Position numbers and translations under genes: made by a program | NCBI GenBank assembly: GCA_027603945.1 | Contig: JADIIU010000018.1 | Coordinates: 62,001 to 126,000, forward strand | Length of the DNA stretch: 64,000 nt | Reading direction: 5' to 3' | From: Terramyces sp. JEL0728 | Taxonomy: Eukaryota; Chytridiomycota; Chytridiomycetes; Rhizophydiales; Terramycetaceae | Notes under the pieces: generated by a model | What the model was told of the DNA's origin: nothing | Database searches by the model: none | The model's input: only the letters and a program-made list of their open reading frames with translations | Shown: positions 52,118 to 63,068 of the stretch, piece after piece | Numbering within the stretch: position 1 is the first letter of the stretch | How the letters are laid out: each line of letters begins with the position of its first letter

Positions 52118-54237
52118 CTAAACCTTGTCTGCCAATTCACCTGCTAAATCGAGCTTGGCTATGACGGAATGGTACAACCTCTTGAACTCCCAGATATCAC
52201 CACTGGTCCTCTTCAAGTCAACAATCAACAAGCCTTCAAGATTCTTGATCCTATGCACCATTACAAAGAATTTGAGGTCTGTTGTAGCTTCTTTGCGATT
52301 TTGATTGAGAATAGGAGGTAATGCACTTGTCCCATCAAACCCGCGATTATATTGTAATCCAAACTGTCTAATATATCGGAGTTTCAGCATCATATTTGTG
52401 AATGGAGACCCAGCTTTCTTTTTCGGTTGGCGTACATCAGCGTGTTTTAACACACTCAACTTGTACGGATTGTCAGTCATAGCAACATCCAAATCCATTT
52501 GTTTTAATGTCTGCACAACAATGGTTAACAGTCGGCTGGGAGGCAAGGTAGAAAGCGCATGTTGATCAATCGGTCCGGAATGATATTTGATACTTCGAAT
52601 AGACTCCATGGAGCCATAGTGAGAAAGAGACTTGCTTTCACTACGAGAATAAGATCGCGAATTCCTGTTCGCATAATCTATGGTTAGTTAACTATTACCT
52701 GTGGAGAATTTTGGTCTGTGGTCCATACTCTGCGCTCTTTTTGCTTCTTCTTGGAACTTTGATCGTTTAGAATCAAGTTGAACACTATTTCTTGAAGTTG
52801 CTTGTTTTGGACGGCTATAATTAATTTCACTCTGGGTAATTGCTGGGGAATGTTTAACTGTGTCTGTGGTCGAAATGGAGGTAATACTTGCATTTGATTT
52901 ACCGCTAACAAACGACACCTTACTCTTTATGTCTGTTGGTAGCTCAGGCACTAAATCGTCAGTCTCCACGGCAACTGTCATTTCGGGTACAGCTTCTGCA
53001 ATATTTTCTTGCTCGCTGCCAGCTTCAGGGACTGTTTCCAATGGATTCAAAGCAGGCTGCACTTCCACAACCTCCACTTTGACTGGCTCTTCTTCCAACA
53101 CCATCATATCTTGCAGGGAATAACTGATGGTAGGGATATCTTCCTCCATGTTAACAATAGACAGATCTTCATCGAATTCAACAGGCTCTTCAGGAACTTC
53201 ATGTTGACGCACTCCATTAATTGGGATTGGTGAAGCGGGTACTTCTTGAACACCATATTCTACAGGTTTCAGTAGTCCAAGATGTTCAGGTAACGGAGTA
53301 AACATAGCCCAATACGGCTGCAGCCACCTACAATTAAAGAACTATTACTTATGAGACTTGATTTCTTCCATGGTAGCTCTTTCATTCGGGTTGGTGTTCA
53401 AAATTCGCTTCAGCAAATGCTTGCACTCTGACGTCAGTTTGACCGGGAAGGTCAATTCGGATTCGTAAATGTGTTTGTACAACTGTGCCATGTTTTCGCC
53501 ATCCTCGTTTTCGGGATCATCGTCAAAAGGCAACGAGCCACAAACCATTGCATACAAGATAACACCACAACTCCAGATATCCGCTAGCTCCCCAATGTAT
53601 TCGTCATTAACCACCAATTCTGGCGCGGCATAAACCGGCGAACCGCAGCTAGTGGATAATATACGGTCGCCCATAGGCTGATAAAAATTTGCAAACCCAA
53701 AATCTGTGATAATCATATTGCGGTTTTTGTCCAAAAGCAAGTTTTCCAGTTTCAAATCACGATGAACGTATCCGTTGTGGTGCAAAAAGGATACACCTAA
53801 GATTAAATCTATCGAGAACCATCAATCAACTGGAAAAAGAATTTGGCAGCTTCTTTTTCAGACAGGTTTTGTCTCGACAGGATATATTCAAACAGTTCAC
53901 CTCCGGATGCATATTCCAGAACCATTCCAATATGAGTATCATTTTCAATTACTTCAATCAGGTGAACCAAGTTGGGATGGCTCACAGTTCTTAGAATGCC
54001 AATTTCTCTTTGCAATTTAAATCTCTTTTCTGTAGTAGTAACAGAATCCTTTTTGATAAACTTGATGGCAACCTAAATTTAAGCGCCAACTACTTCTTCT
54101 CCGCTAGTTATATGATATCCAAGTTTAACTTTTCCGAATTCACCTTCTCCGATAGTTCTGCCAAGCCTGTAAGGGCCAAAGGTCCCTGTATTTTTATGCG
54201 AGTATGCTAAGTATAAGTTTGCGGACTTACTAGACAT
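52118..54237 (-). CDS. CAMKL (KIN1/Kin4-like) kinase with KA1 domain, paralogue 1
   Basis: Ser/Thr kinase with a C-terminal KA1 membrane-binding domain. The model is complement(52118..52677, 52699..53327, 53349..53796, 53820..54072, 54094..54237), 677 aa, introns of 21-23 nt. Catalytic motifs are intact: GEGEFGKVKLG, VAIK, HRDLKLEN, DFGFAN, AAPELV. A long acidic, Ser-rich linker leads to KA1 (YHSGPIDQHALSTLP, then FGLQYNRGFDG and GDIWEFKRLYH). A further GT...AG segment of 24 nt at 54207-54230 near the start contains no stop and keeps frame; I leave it coding. It is one of four tandem paralogs in the same direction. Confidence 0.85.
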
Positions 54238-54402
54238 TGAAAGTACTGTCAAAGGCGATGATCAATTGGCCAATTCAAGAACTTTTTCTGGTCTGCTTTT
54301 CATGCCCCTTTTAACGGAGGACGCCACCCACTTTGGCTGCGATGGTAGTAAATGAAAACTGTAAATGGAAAGTGATGGATATGGTATATTAAGAGGAAGC
54401 GC

Positions 54403-56167
54403 TCATATTTCTCCCTCAATTTCAAAGACAAAGTCCTTGTAAAATCGCTTGAATTCCCAAATGTCACCGTCGTACCTTTTCATATCGACAGTGAAGAGAC
54501 CATCCAAATTTTTCAGTCTGTGAATCGCTACCGTGAATTTCAAGCCGCTTTCTGCAGCTGTATTGGTTGGCTTGTCTGGTATTGGCTTTCCATCGTATGC
54601 ATGGTTGAACTGGAGACCAAATTTCCCCATGTATATCAGGTTTTGAACCATTATTCCTGGAAAAGACATTAGCGAGTTGGCCAGTTTGTTTTTAGCCTCA
54701 GATCTTGGATGGTCGGAAGATTTCTTGACTTTAATTTTGTATGGATCTAGCGTTTCTCTGTACTGTAGCTGCATATGCTTGAGCACTTTGATGATCTTGA
54801 GTTTGATCTCATCTGGATGCATCTTACTTAGCGTTCTTTGATCGATTGGACCAGAGTGGAATTTTAGATTTTCGGTCGTTGACTTTGAAACGACGCTGTC
54901 CACCGCAGTATTTGTCCAAGCAGGAATATGGTTCTTGCTCAAGGTCGCACTGCGGATCAGCTCTGATTTTTCTTTCACTAAATTAATAAGAAATACTTTG
55001 GAAGACCGCGCTGTTACTTTCGTCCATGCTCTTAGACCGGATCGGTTCAGGGATATCTTCCACATTGGCTTGGACGTGAGGAACCTCCATAGGCAATACA
55101 GACGCTTGGCCAATCAGCGACATCGGCACAATAGAACTTTCGCCGACTGATTCTTCAATTTCGCTATCAAAAGGAAAATGTGACTCTTCATCCCATACAA
55201 GATCATAAGGAAAATACTTTACGTAATACGGCTTGCACCATCTAGGTTAGAATTGAGTACGGATGATTCTTGATTCCCTCTATATTAAGTCTGTATTTTG
55301 GATCAGGAACCAAAATGCTGCTGGCTAATGATCTGGCACTGGTTGATACATGCGATGGGTACATTAGAGTTGTGTTCATTATATACTTGTATAGTTTAAC
55401 AGCATCTTCGCCATCCAAATTTGTGCTGTCATCGTCGTATGGCAAATAACCACATAACATTGCGTACAAAATAACTCCGCAACTCCAAATATCAACGGTT
55501 TCTCCCATATATTGGTTGTTCATCACCAGTTCAGGGGCTGCATAATGCAAACTACCGCAGCTCGTAGACAACAGGTCTGCAGACCCCTTTTCAAACCAAT
55601 TAGCGAATCCAAAATCAATAATAACAATATTCTTATCCTTGTCCAACAGCAGATTTTCCAATTTCAAATCACGGTGTGCAATACCCACACTTAGTAAGTA
55701 TTCAACACCTTGAATTAACGAGAAATACCAATGATTAGCTGTGAGAAATATTTTGCAGCTTCATTCTCTTTCAGATACTGGCGCTCCTGCGAGATCATGT
55801 ATTGAAACAGTTCCCCACCACAGGCATATTCCATAACCATTCCTACATACCTCTCCGTCTCCAATACCTCATATAGTTTAGCTACATATGGATAGCTAAT
55901 TTGCTATGGTTAAATATGAATACCCTCAGGATTTCTATCTCCCGAACTAGCTTTTTGGTTAAATCCGGCGTCTTGATATCCTCCTTTTTCACCAATTTAA
56001 TTGCAACCTGCATTAGAAGCTGTTACTTCAGTATTGGTATCGAAATGGTACGCAAGTTTAACTTTTCCAAATCCTCCCTGTCCGATTGTTTTCAGCAGCT
56101 TGTAAGGACCAAATGCATTGTAATGCATCTTGCGAGGCTTCTGCTCTGGAGTGCTGTGATCAACCAT
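54403..56167 (-). CDS. CAMKL (KIN1/Kin4-like) kinase with KA1 domain, paralogue 2
   Basis: A 555-aa paralogue, complement(54403..54977, 54997..55241, 55261..55708, 55729..55903, 55924..56007, 56027..56167), introns of 19-20 nt. The glycine loop is GQGGFGKVKLA; VAIK, AHRDLKLEN, DFGFAN and AAPELV are present. The linker between kinase and KA1 is the shortest of the four. KA1 spans FHSGPIDQRTLSKM to GDIWEFKRFYKDF. Introns after '...E|VAIK' and before the Trp following the kinase domain are at the same positions as in the neighbours, confirming common descent by tandem duplication. Confidence 0.86.
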
Positions 56168-56281
56168 TTGAAACTTTCTGTATTACCCGACGCATTAAGT
56201 GTCTTTGTGCTCAAGTTGCACAGACTCGTAAATACAGGAACTGGGGAACTGGAACCGCCTCAAAATATAAAGAAATTCAGT

Positions 56282-58218
56282 TTATTCTTCCTTCAAATCT
56301 ACTTTTTCGGATGCTTTTCCCTTTTCTAGTTCTATTTGTAATCGACCGATAAAGTCGTTGTAGAGATGCTTGAATTCCCAAATATCTCCCTTCAATCTCT
56401 TGCAGTCGACAGTATAGAGTCCTTCCAGACTCTTTATCCTATGAATGGCCACATAGAATTTCAGTTTCTTCAGCACCGGGTCCCTATTAGCTGGGACTGG
56501 AGGAATTGGTTTCCCATCAAACCCTCTATTGTATTGGAGCCCAAATTTCCCCATATACATTAGATTTTGTAGTATTAGAGCAGGGAATTCAGCCAGTGCA
56601 GACGCAATCTTGGCGCTTTTTGATTTACCCGAATAGTTTGATTTAGCATTTGCACGGATCGTATGCGTTACTGGTGCTGCAGTGGAGCTGACCACAGTAG
56701 ATTCAAAATCTGATTCTGAATCTTCTCCAAAATCTTTTTCAGTGTGCTGAACGATTTTCATCTTGTATACATTTGCAGTCAATAAAACATCCATCCCCAT
56801 TTCTGTGAATACTTTTATAACGCGCTCCATTATCAATCCCGGCTCCAAGCTGGAAATAGCACGTTGATCAATCGGTCCCGAATGCAATTTAATCTTGTCT
56901 GCAGTTTCTTTTGCAGGAGGAATAAAGGTGACCACGTTTCTGGCAGCTCTGCTAACAGTGCTGGAGCGAGACATGAAATCGTTTGCTGATATTAAATCAA
57001 AAGTACTTTTTGGAACAAAATTGCCTCTGTCCAAGCTCATTGCTCTTATAGGTAAATCAGAGTCGTCAGTGCGAGTAGCTTTAGACTTTTCTGGACCAAA
57101 TTGAAAGTTTTCCTTTTTGGTTTGAACCTGCATGACAGGGATAGCAGCTGGCTCATCCTTGTCTTCAGTTGTTTCTTCTAGTGTGTTTATATCCGTCTTT
57201 GCAGCCTCTGCTGGCAATTCCTGGGCCGCAACAGCTTCTTCAGGTACAGGAGAGATTGACTGCTTTGAAATTTTATATTTTTCATAGTACAATTTGATCC
57301 AGCTAAATTAAATCAATTTACCTATGGGTCTTAATTTCATCAATGTTGGCCCGAATGGTTGGATCCGGCACTAGAATCCTGTTGACCAGAGATTTGGCTC
57401 CGTGGGATACATGGCTGGGAAAAGTGAGCTTGGTTTCCAAAATATACTTGTAAAGCTTCTGAGTATCTTCAGAGGTATTTGGATCGTCGTCGTACGGTAA
57501 ATATCCGCACAGCATTGCGTAAAGAATAACCCCGCAACTCCAAATATCCACTGAAGCTGCAACATAAGAATCATTAATAACCAATTCCGGTGCTGCATAG
57601 CATAAACTGCCGCAATTCGTATTCAACATATTCTTTGTCTCTTGTCCAAATTTATTGGCGAATCCGAAATCAATAATTACAATATTCTTGTTTTCATCTA
57701 GAAGCAAGTTTTCCAATTTCAAATCCCTGTGGACAATCCCAAGATTTAAGAGATATTCCACTCCAACTACTAACTGCGCAAAGTATTTTGCTGCTTCGTG
57801 CTCTTTTAGATACTGCCGATGCTTTTGGGTAATCATGTATTTGAACAGCTCACCTCCGGAAGCAAAAGCAGTGACAATCCCTACGTATCTCTCTGTCTCC
57901 AACACTTCGTAAAGTTTTACAATGTATGGGTTGTCCAAACTCTACAGTTCAAGTTTAAAGTACCTTGAGGATGTCGATTTCTCTGATTAATTTTTCTGTT
58001 CTCCCGGGTTTCTGAATATCTTCCTTTTTTACAAGTTTAATAGCGACCTATATTAGAGACCTGTACCTCGTTGCCAGTGTTTACATGGTGTGCCAGCTTA
58101 ACCTTACCGAATTCTCCCTGTCCGACGGTCTTGGAAAGTCTGTATGGCCCAAATGAATTGTAATGCACCTTACGAGGAGCAGCTTTGTTAGTATCTCTGT
58201 ACCTTGCTCCACTGGCAT
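56282..58218 (-). CDS. CAMKL (KIN1/Kin4-like) kinase with KA1 domain, paralogue 3
   Basis: A 618-aa paralogue, complement(56282..57302, 57322..57941, 57964..58047, 58067..58182, 58203..58218), introns of 19-22 nt; exon 1 is 16 nt. GQGEFGKVKLA, VAIK, VHRDLKLEN, DFGFAN and AAPELV are intact. It has lost the intron found at the 'G|VEYL' position in paralogs 1 and 2. The KA1 domain contains LHSGPIDQRAISSLEP and GDIWEFKHLYNDF. The kinase activation-loop has NTNCGSLCYAAPE instead of the LSTSCGSPxYAAPE of paralogs 1 and 4, a possible specificity change. Confidence 0.87.
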
Positions 58219-58313
58219 AATGAAAGTGAAAAGTTCAAAAGCGGTTTCCATGTTTCAAGGTCCCAGACCCGATATGGAAGTGCACAAACGAAAAAATCAT
58301 AGAACTATTTATA

Positions 58314-60649
58314 TTACTTATTTTCCACTTTTAAATTCAACAGCGTTATAAATTCGTGGTACAGCTTCTTGAATTCCCATATATCACCACGGTATCTCTT
58401 TAAATCCACCGTCAGGAGCCCATCTAGATTCCTAATCTTGTGCACCATTACGTAGAATTTCAGTTTCTTTTCGCTTGGAACATGTGCGGCAGATGCACCC
58501 GGTAATGGCTTTCCATCATAACCGCGGTTGTACTGCAATCCAAACTGGCCGACATTCTTTATACTCTGCACCAAACTGAAGGGAAACGAAGCCAGGACAT
58601 TACCAATTTTACTTTTTTTCTGAGGTACTTTGGGGTTAGCATTCACTAGCCTAGTGGAAGGCGCTGTAGAAACCACTGATCGGCCAACACTAAAGTTTGA
58701 TTCCGCAAAATCGGATTCAGAATTTGAATGGTCATCAATGTGTTCATCGCCTTGACGCACCGCCTTCAGTTTGTAAGGGTCATCAGTGTACAAAACTTCA
58801 AAGCCCATTTCATTCAAAACCTTTACAATCTTTACCAGCAATTCGCTAGCAGATGCGCTAGAGAGTGCTCTATGGTCGATTGGTCCAGAATGGTGCTTCA
58901 TTCTTTCTAATTCTGTGGTGGTGAATGGGAATGCTACTCCCATATCAGACTTCAAATGTGCACGAGTGTTGTTTGAGCTTTTCCGTCCATATGTACTTTT
59001 AACAAACTCTTTGAACGATTGGGCTATGTTAATTAACAATTACTTTCTCCTCTAGTACTGTAACTTCTAGGCTGGTCAACACTTTTGGCCCTTGTAAAAT
59101 CTTTAGGTAATTCTGGCTCCTGTGGAATTTCTGGGACTTTGAGCTTTTCTAATTTTTCTAGGGATTGCCGTAACTTTTCCAACTTTTCTTGTGATTTTTC
59201 TTCCTTGATTTTGGAAGCGATGAGGTTATTTTTCAGCAAGTCGGATGATCTTGGCATATCTTCCCTAGAGAGTGTTCTAGAAATTCGTTTGCTCTTTGAT
59301 TGAGGTCTTGCAAGCTTCTCATCCGACTGCGATTTCACTGCTACTGGCTCCTTTTCTTTGGGTTGTTCTTTTGATGATTTGGCCGGCTCTGTAGTGCTCT
59401 CTTGAGTCGCTGGTTCAGGGACCGACATTTTTTCTCTTGATTGAGGAGAAGCTATAGGTGATTCTTGTTTTGGTTGAGGTTCTACATTTTTAACATCTTC
59501 AAACTTGCCCCCAGCAATTGAGTTTGTAGGAGACGGTTCTTGCAATTTTACAGCATCAAAATTCTCCACCACAGTATCCAAGCTCGAATTCATAGGGACT
59601 GTCGGTTGCGCTCCAAAAAAAGGTGTCTTTACAGGAATCGGAGCGACTAACGGAACATTTGAATTGTTTACAACGTCAGGCACGATAGCAGAATCGCTAG
59701 TCTTTGGCTTAACTGTTTTAGGATCAATGAACAAATGACGAAAATCCTGCAGGAATGGATGCTGTTTCATCTGCTGCATATTTGCACGCAGCTTAGGGTC
59801 GGTAACTAATATGATGCTGATCAAGTGTTTTGGAATTGAACGGACATGCGGCGGATAATCCAATTTGGCTTCCAGAATGTACTGATACAATTTGTTTACA
59901 CTGTCTGCTGCATTTGCCATTTCATCGTCAAATGGCAGATATCCGCAAAGCATCGCATAAAGAATTACACCACAACTCCAAATATCCGCGGATTCTCCAA
60001 CATAGCAGTCGTTAACAACCAACTCTGGTGCGGCATAACATGGACTGCCGCAGCTAGTAGAAAGGTATTCTTTTCCGCCTCCCCTGGAAAACCTGTTTGC
60101 GAATCCAAAATCAGTAATTATAATCTTCTTGTTTTTGTCCAACAGTAAATTTTCCAATTTCAAGTCTCTGTGCACAATTCCGTTATCATGCAAAAAACTA
60201 ACACCAACCAATAGCTGAGCAAAGAAATTGGCTGCTTCAAAGTCCTTCAAATAGGTCCTGGCAAGGATATGTTCAAACAACTCGCCGCCTGAATTAGCAA
60301 CAACAGTACCTGAGGCAAACTCCATTACCATTCCAATGTACCCTTCGGTTTCGATTACTTCATACAACTTAACTACATGGTGGTGGTTAATTGATTTCAG
60401 AATGTCAATTTCCCTTATTAACTTTTCCCTTCGAGTGGGATTCTGGATATTTTCCTTTTTGATGAGCTTGATTGCAATCTTGCGTTAATTAATCCTTACC
60501 TCTTTGTTTGTTCGAATATGGTATGCTAATTTCACTTTGCCAAATTCTGCTGTTAGTTAATTATCACCTCCTTGTCCAATGGTGCGGGCAAGGCGATACG
60601 GCCCAAAGGCATTATAATGAACTTTACGAGGCCCTTCTGCTGTCTGCAT
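58314..60649 (-). CDS. CAMKL (KIN1/Kin4-like) kinase with KA1 domain, paralogue 4
   Basis: The largest paralogue, 750 aa: complement(58314..59023, 59044..60288, 60310..60478, 60500..60546, 60568..60649), introns of 20-21 nt. GQGEFGKVKLA, IAIK, VHRDLKLEN, DFGFAN and AAPELV are intact. It lacks the intron before the post-kinase Trp and instead continues into a long Ser/Glu/Lys linker with a coiled coil (EKLEKLRQSLEKLEKLK). KA1 runs HHSGPIDHRALSSAS to GDIWEFKKLYHEF. The intron at 60289-60309 is 21 nt, in frame and lacks a stop, so a retained-intron form would add 7 residues inside a conserved kinase motif. Confidence 0.87.
60289..60309 (-). other. In-frame stopless 21-nt intron in kinase paralogue 4
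   Basis: On the minus strand it begins gtactgttg and ends ctaattcag. It splits ASG from GELFEHI; the other three paralogs read SGGELF or GGELF continuously, so it is intronic. It translates as seven residues (TVVANSG) if retained. The other 3n-length introns I read all carry an in-frame stop. Confidence 0.75.
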
Positions 60650-61254
60650 GTACAAGATAGAGTTTCCCTAGTTTTAAAAAGAGGAAGATGGCTGAAGTCA
60701 GTTCCTGCCCCCTCTCTGTAAACCAAGGTGGCTAATACCCTTCTGCCCCGCACTTTTAGTCCCAAAGAAAATTGAAGGGGAAGCCCTCGCCTCATCTCTA
60801 ACATGAATCAATTTGAAACATACTCGAAAAACTATTATTTTCAATTAGATTATAGTAGGTATGGACCATTGACAAGGCATGTGAACAGTGTGAATATTGC
60901 GATTGCTGCGTTAGGTTGAGCCACGGTGGGACAAGAACCAGATGACTGAATCACAACTGGCGAGCAAAAAATTTGTATTTGGGTGATTGCAAACAAATGC
61001 TCGACTTTATTGAGTTGGCTCTGCTAGGATACTCTTAACCAATCTGTGGACAATGCCCCGACGATGACTTGAAACAGGTCCAAACCCAGTCATTATTGTG
61101 GCAACTGCAAACCAGAACCTAAAAGATACCGACTTGACTAATAATGGAATACAGCCGAATTAGATCAGAATCAGATCTCTAGTAATTTAAGCCTGCTCCA
61201 TTTAATGGTTCTTTTGAAAAAAAAAGTACAAGAAAAATCTCTACAAATCTGAAA
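60650..61254. other. Intergenic region upstream of RPB9
   Basis: About 600 bp between the divergently oriented kinase 4 and RPB9. Open frames here are antisense shadows or lack motifs. I looked for tRNA arms and box C/D-like motifs and found nothing convincing. Presumably a shared upstream regulatory region; it is the largest gap in the right half of the window. Confidence 0.5.
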
Positions 61255-61636
61255 ATGGCATCCGTTCTATTTTGCTCAGAATGGTAATAAATCAATTTAA
61301 ATCAGTAATAATATGCTATATCCAAAGGAAGACAGACAAACCAGACATTTACTTTTCGCATGTAGAAATTGCGACCATCAGGAGGATGCAGCACAATTTA
61401 CAGTTTTTAAGCATGTAATTACACATACCCCGTTAGAACAGAGTTCAGCTACTGTAGATTTATCTGGAGATCCAACGTTTCCTAGATCAAATAAACCATG
61501 TCCAGTGTGTGGACACCCCGAATCTATATTCTTTCAAAGTAGAAGTAAAGGAAAAGATGCCACCATGAAGCTGTACTTTGCCTGCTGTAATAGAGAATGC
61601 AAGCATCGGTGGGAAGAAGGTGGTGGTTTAAATTGA
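61255..61636 (+). CDS. RPB9: RNA polymerase II subunit RPB9
   Basis: A 119-aa subunit with two zinc ribbons. The model is 61255..61283 and 61306..61636 with one 22-nt intron inside the first ribbon; splicing makes the family start FCSECNNMLYPKEDR. Ribbon 1 cysteines are C7, C10, C29 and C32. The C-terminal TFIIS-like ribbon has CPVCGHPESIFFQ and ACCNRECKHRW. Rpb9 contributes to start-site choice, fidelity and transcription-coupled repair, interesting next to the DEF1 homologue elsewhere in the window, though they are unlinked by position. It lies 44 bp upstream of PDCD5 in the same direction. Confidence 0.95.
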
Positions 61637-61680
61637 ATAATATAATCATAATTTTCCTTTTGTTTTTTCTTTCAAAAAAG

Positions 61681-62133
61681 ATGGATGATGAACTTGCGCA
61701 ACTCAGAGCCAAAAGAATGGCAGAAATGAAAGCTCAAGTAGTTTAGACTTGATATTAGAGCGGACAAAGCATGGGATTACCAGCAGGAATGGCTGAACGA
61801 CCTCAAAAGGAAGATCAGGAAAAGCAAAGGCAAATGGAGGATATGAGACACAATATGGTAATACGAATGTAACAACAGTTGGCGCAAATCTTGAGCGGTG
61901 AAGCTAGAGAACGTTTGGCTCGTATCCGTATTGTAAAGGAAGACAAGGCAAGAGGCGTGGAAGATATGATCATTAGAATGGCGCAAACTGGACAAATCAG
62001 AGGAAAAGTATCGGAATCCCAACTAGTGGATTTATTAAGCCAAATCAGCGAGCAGCAGACGAAATCTACAAAAATCCAGTTTAGTCGCAGAAGATCTGGG
62101 GATGATTCTGAAGATGACGATTTTGGACTTTAA
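61681..62133 (+). CDS. PDCD5: PDCD5/TFAR19 family protein, complete (copy 2)
   Basis: The full-length version of the truncated gene at window position 1. The model is 61681..61737, 61759..61857, 61879..62133, 136 aa, two 21-nt introns, both containing in-frame stops. Start MDDELAQLRAKRMAEMKAQ, then a Gly/Pro/Gln linker and the conserved core LAQILSGEARERLARI, KARGVEDMIIRMAQTGQI, ending in KIQFSRRR and an acidic tail. Differs from copy 1 at three codons. Likely the functional gene for this small chromatin/chaperonin-linked protein. Confidence 0.94.
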
Positions 62134-62152
62134 TAAAACTGCTTGTTTTTAT

Positions 62153-63045
62153 TTACAATATTGAAATTACCCGCCAGTAATACTCTGGTTCCCATTCAAA
62201 TTCAAATTCACCGCCATAGGGTATCAATAAGGTGTCTTTGCCGATATCTGATGATAAAGTTGCAATCCCACCATAGTTTTGGACGGCTATAACCATACTC
62301 TCGTCCTCATCGTTCGAATCCACAACAATTTTGATTTTTTCCCTTACTTCTGTCGGTACAAAACTCGATATTTTTGACATGAACCCCCAACAATTGTTTG
62401 GATTCACCACGTACAGCCTAAACAGCCGCTACCGTTAAATATCGCTTACTTCTGGATAATGGTCTCTAAAGATCTCTATTAGATCTTGTAATTGTGCAAG
62501 TGAAGGATAGGTACCAATGTTTATCAGGTCCAAAACGATAGTGATTTTTTCTATTCCCTTGGGCATAATTCTGCGTTAGAGATTGGATACCTAATGCATC
62601 TTTCTATGTGAAATGCTAATAAACGCGTTTGTAATTCAAATTTGATCCAGTGCAAAGGAACAAGGTAAAGTATCGGATGTCCGCTGCTATCAAACCCATT
62701 AATAAATTGCTTCCCGTACTGCGAGGCGGTTTTATAATCCTCATAGCTGATTTCATTGGGTTTAAAAGTTCTTCTCCAACTCAATGTCTGTCCAAGTTTC
62801 CTTGTAGCTATTTTATGGCTCCATCCTGAAGAAAGTAATAGTCGCAGAAGGCAAAATGTATTACAATACGAAAGCTCTTGCTTCCTTTCCTTTATATCCG
62901 TCGACAATAAATTTATGCTAGCCTCTCTGAGGGTTTGGTATCCTTCCATTTGAGATTTATTTATAAACTGGATATATTCTGGCTCCGCTGGATATTCACT
63001 CTTTGTCGCTGTGACAATAGGCAGGCTATTTTTGATCCCAAACAT
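62153..63045 (-). CDS. CRAL-TRIO (Sec14-like) lipid-transfer protein (copy 2)
   Basis: Second copy of the gene at 379-1271: complement(62153..62428, 62450..62570, 62591..63045), 283 aa. Both introns keep their splice sites, with one substitution inside the intron nearest 62574. Three amino-acid differences from copy 1 (Ser/Asn in the DSxDEDE acidic loop, Ser/Pro before YGGEF, Ala/Thr in the DYKxASQ segment). Both copies look functional, so if the repeat is real this gene is duplicated with early divergence. Confidence 0.9.
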
Positions 63046-63068
63046 AGTCGTGGAGTGTCTTTTTTTAA

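Noticed and set aside
54207..54230. A 24-nt GT...AG segment near the start of kinase paralogue 1 as an intron
   Set aside because: It is in frame, has no stop and is longer than usual, and no conserved sequence is interrupted, so it was left coding.
60850..61200. Possible tRNA or box C/D snoRNA upstream of RPB9
   Set aside because: Short GATGAC and CTGA-like words occur, but no cloverleaf, correctly spaced C/D boxes or terminal stem could be built.
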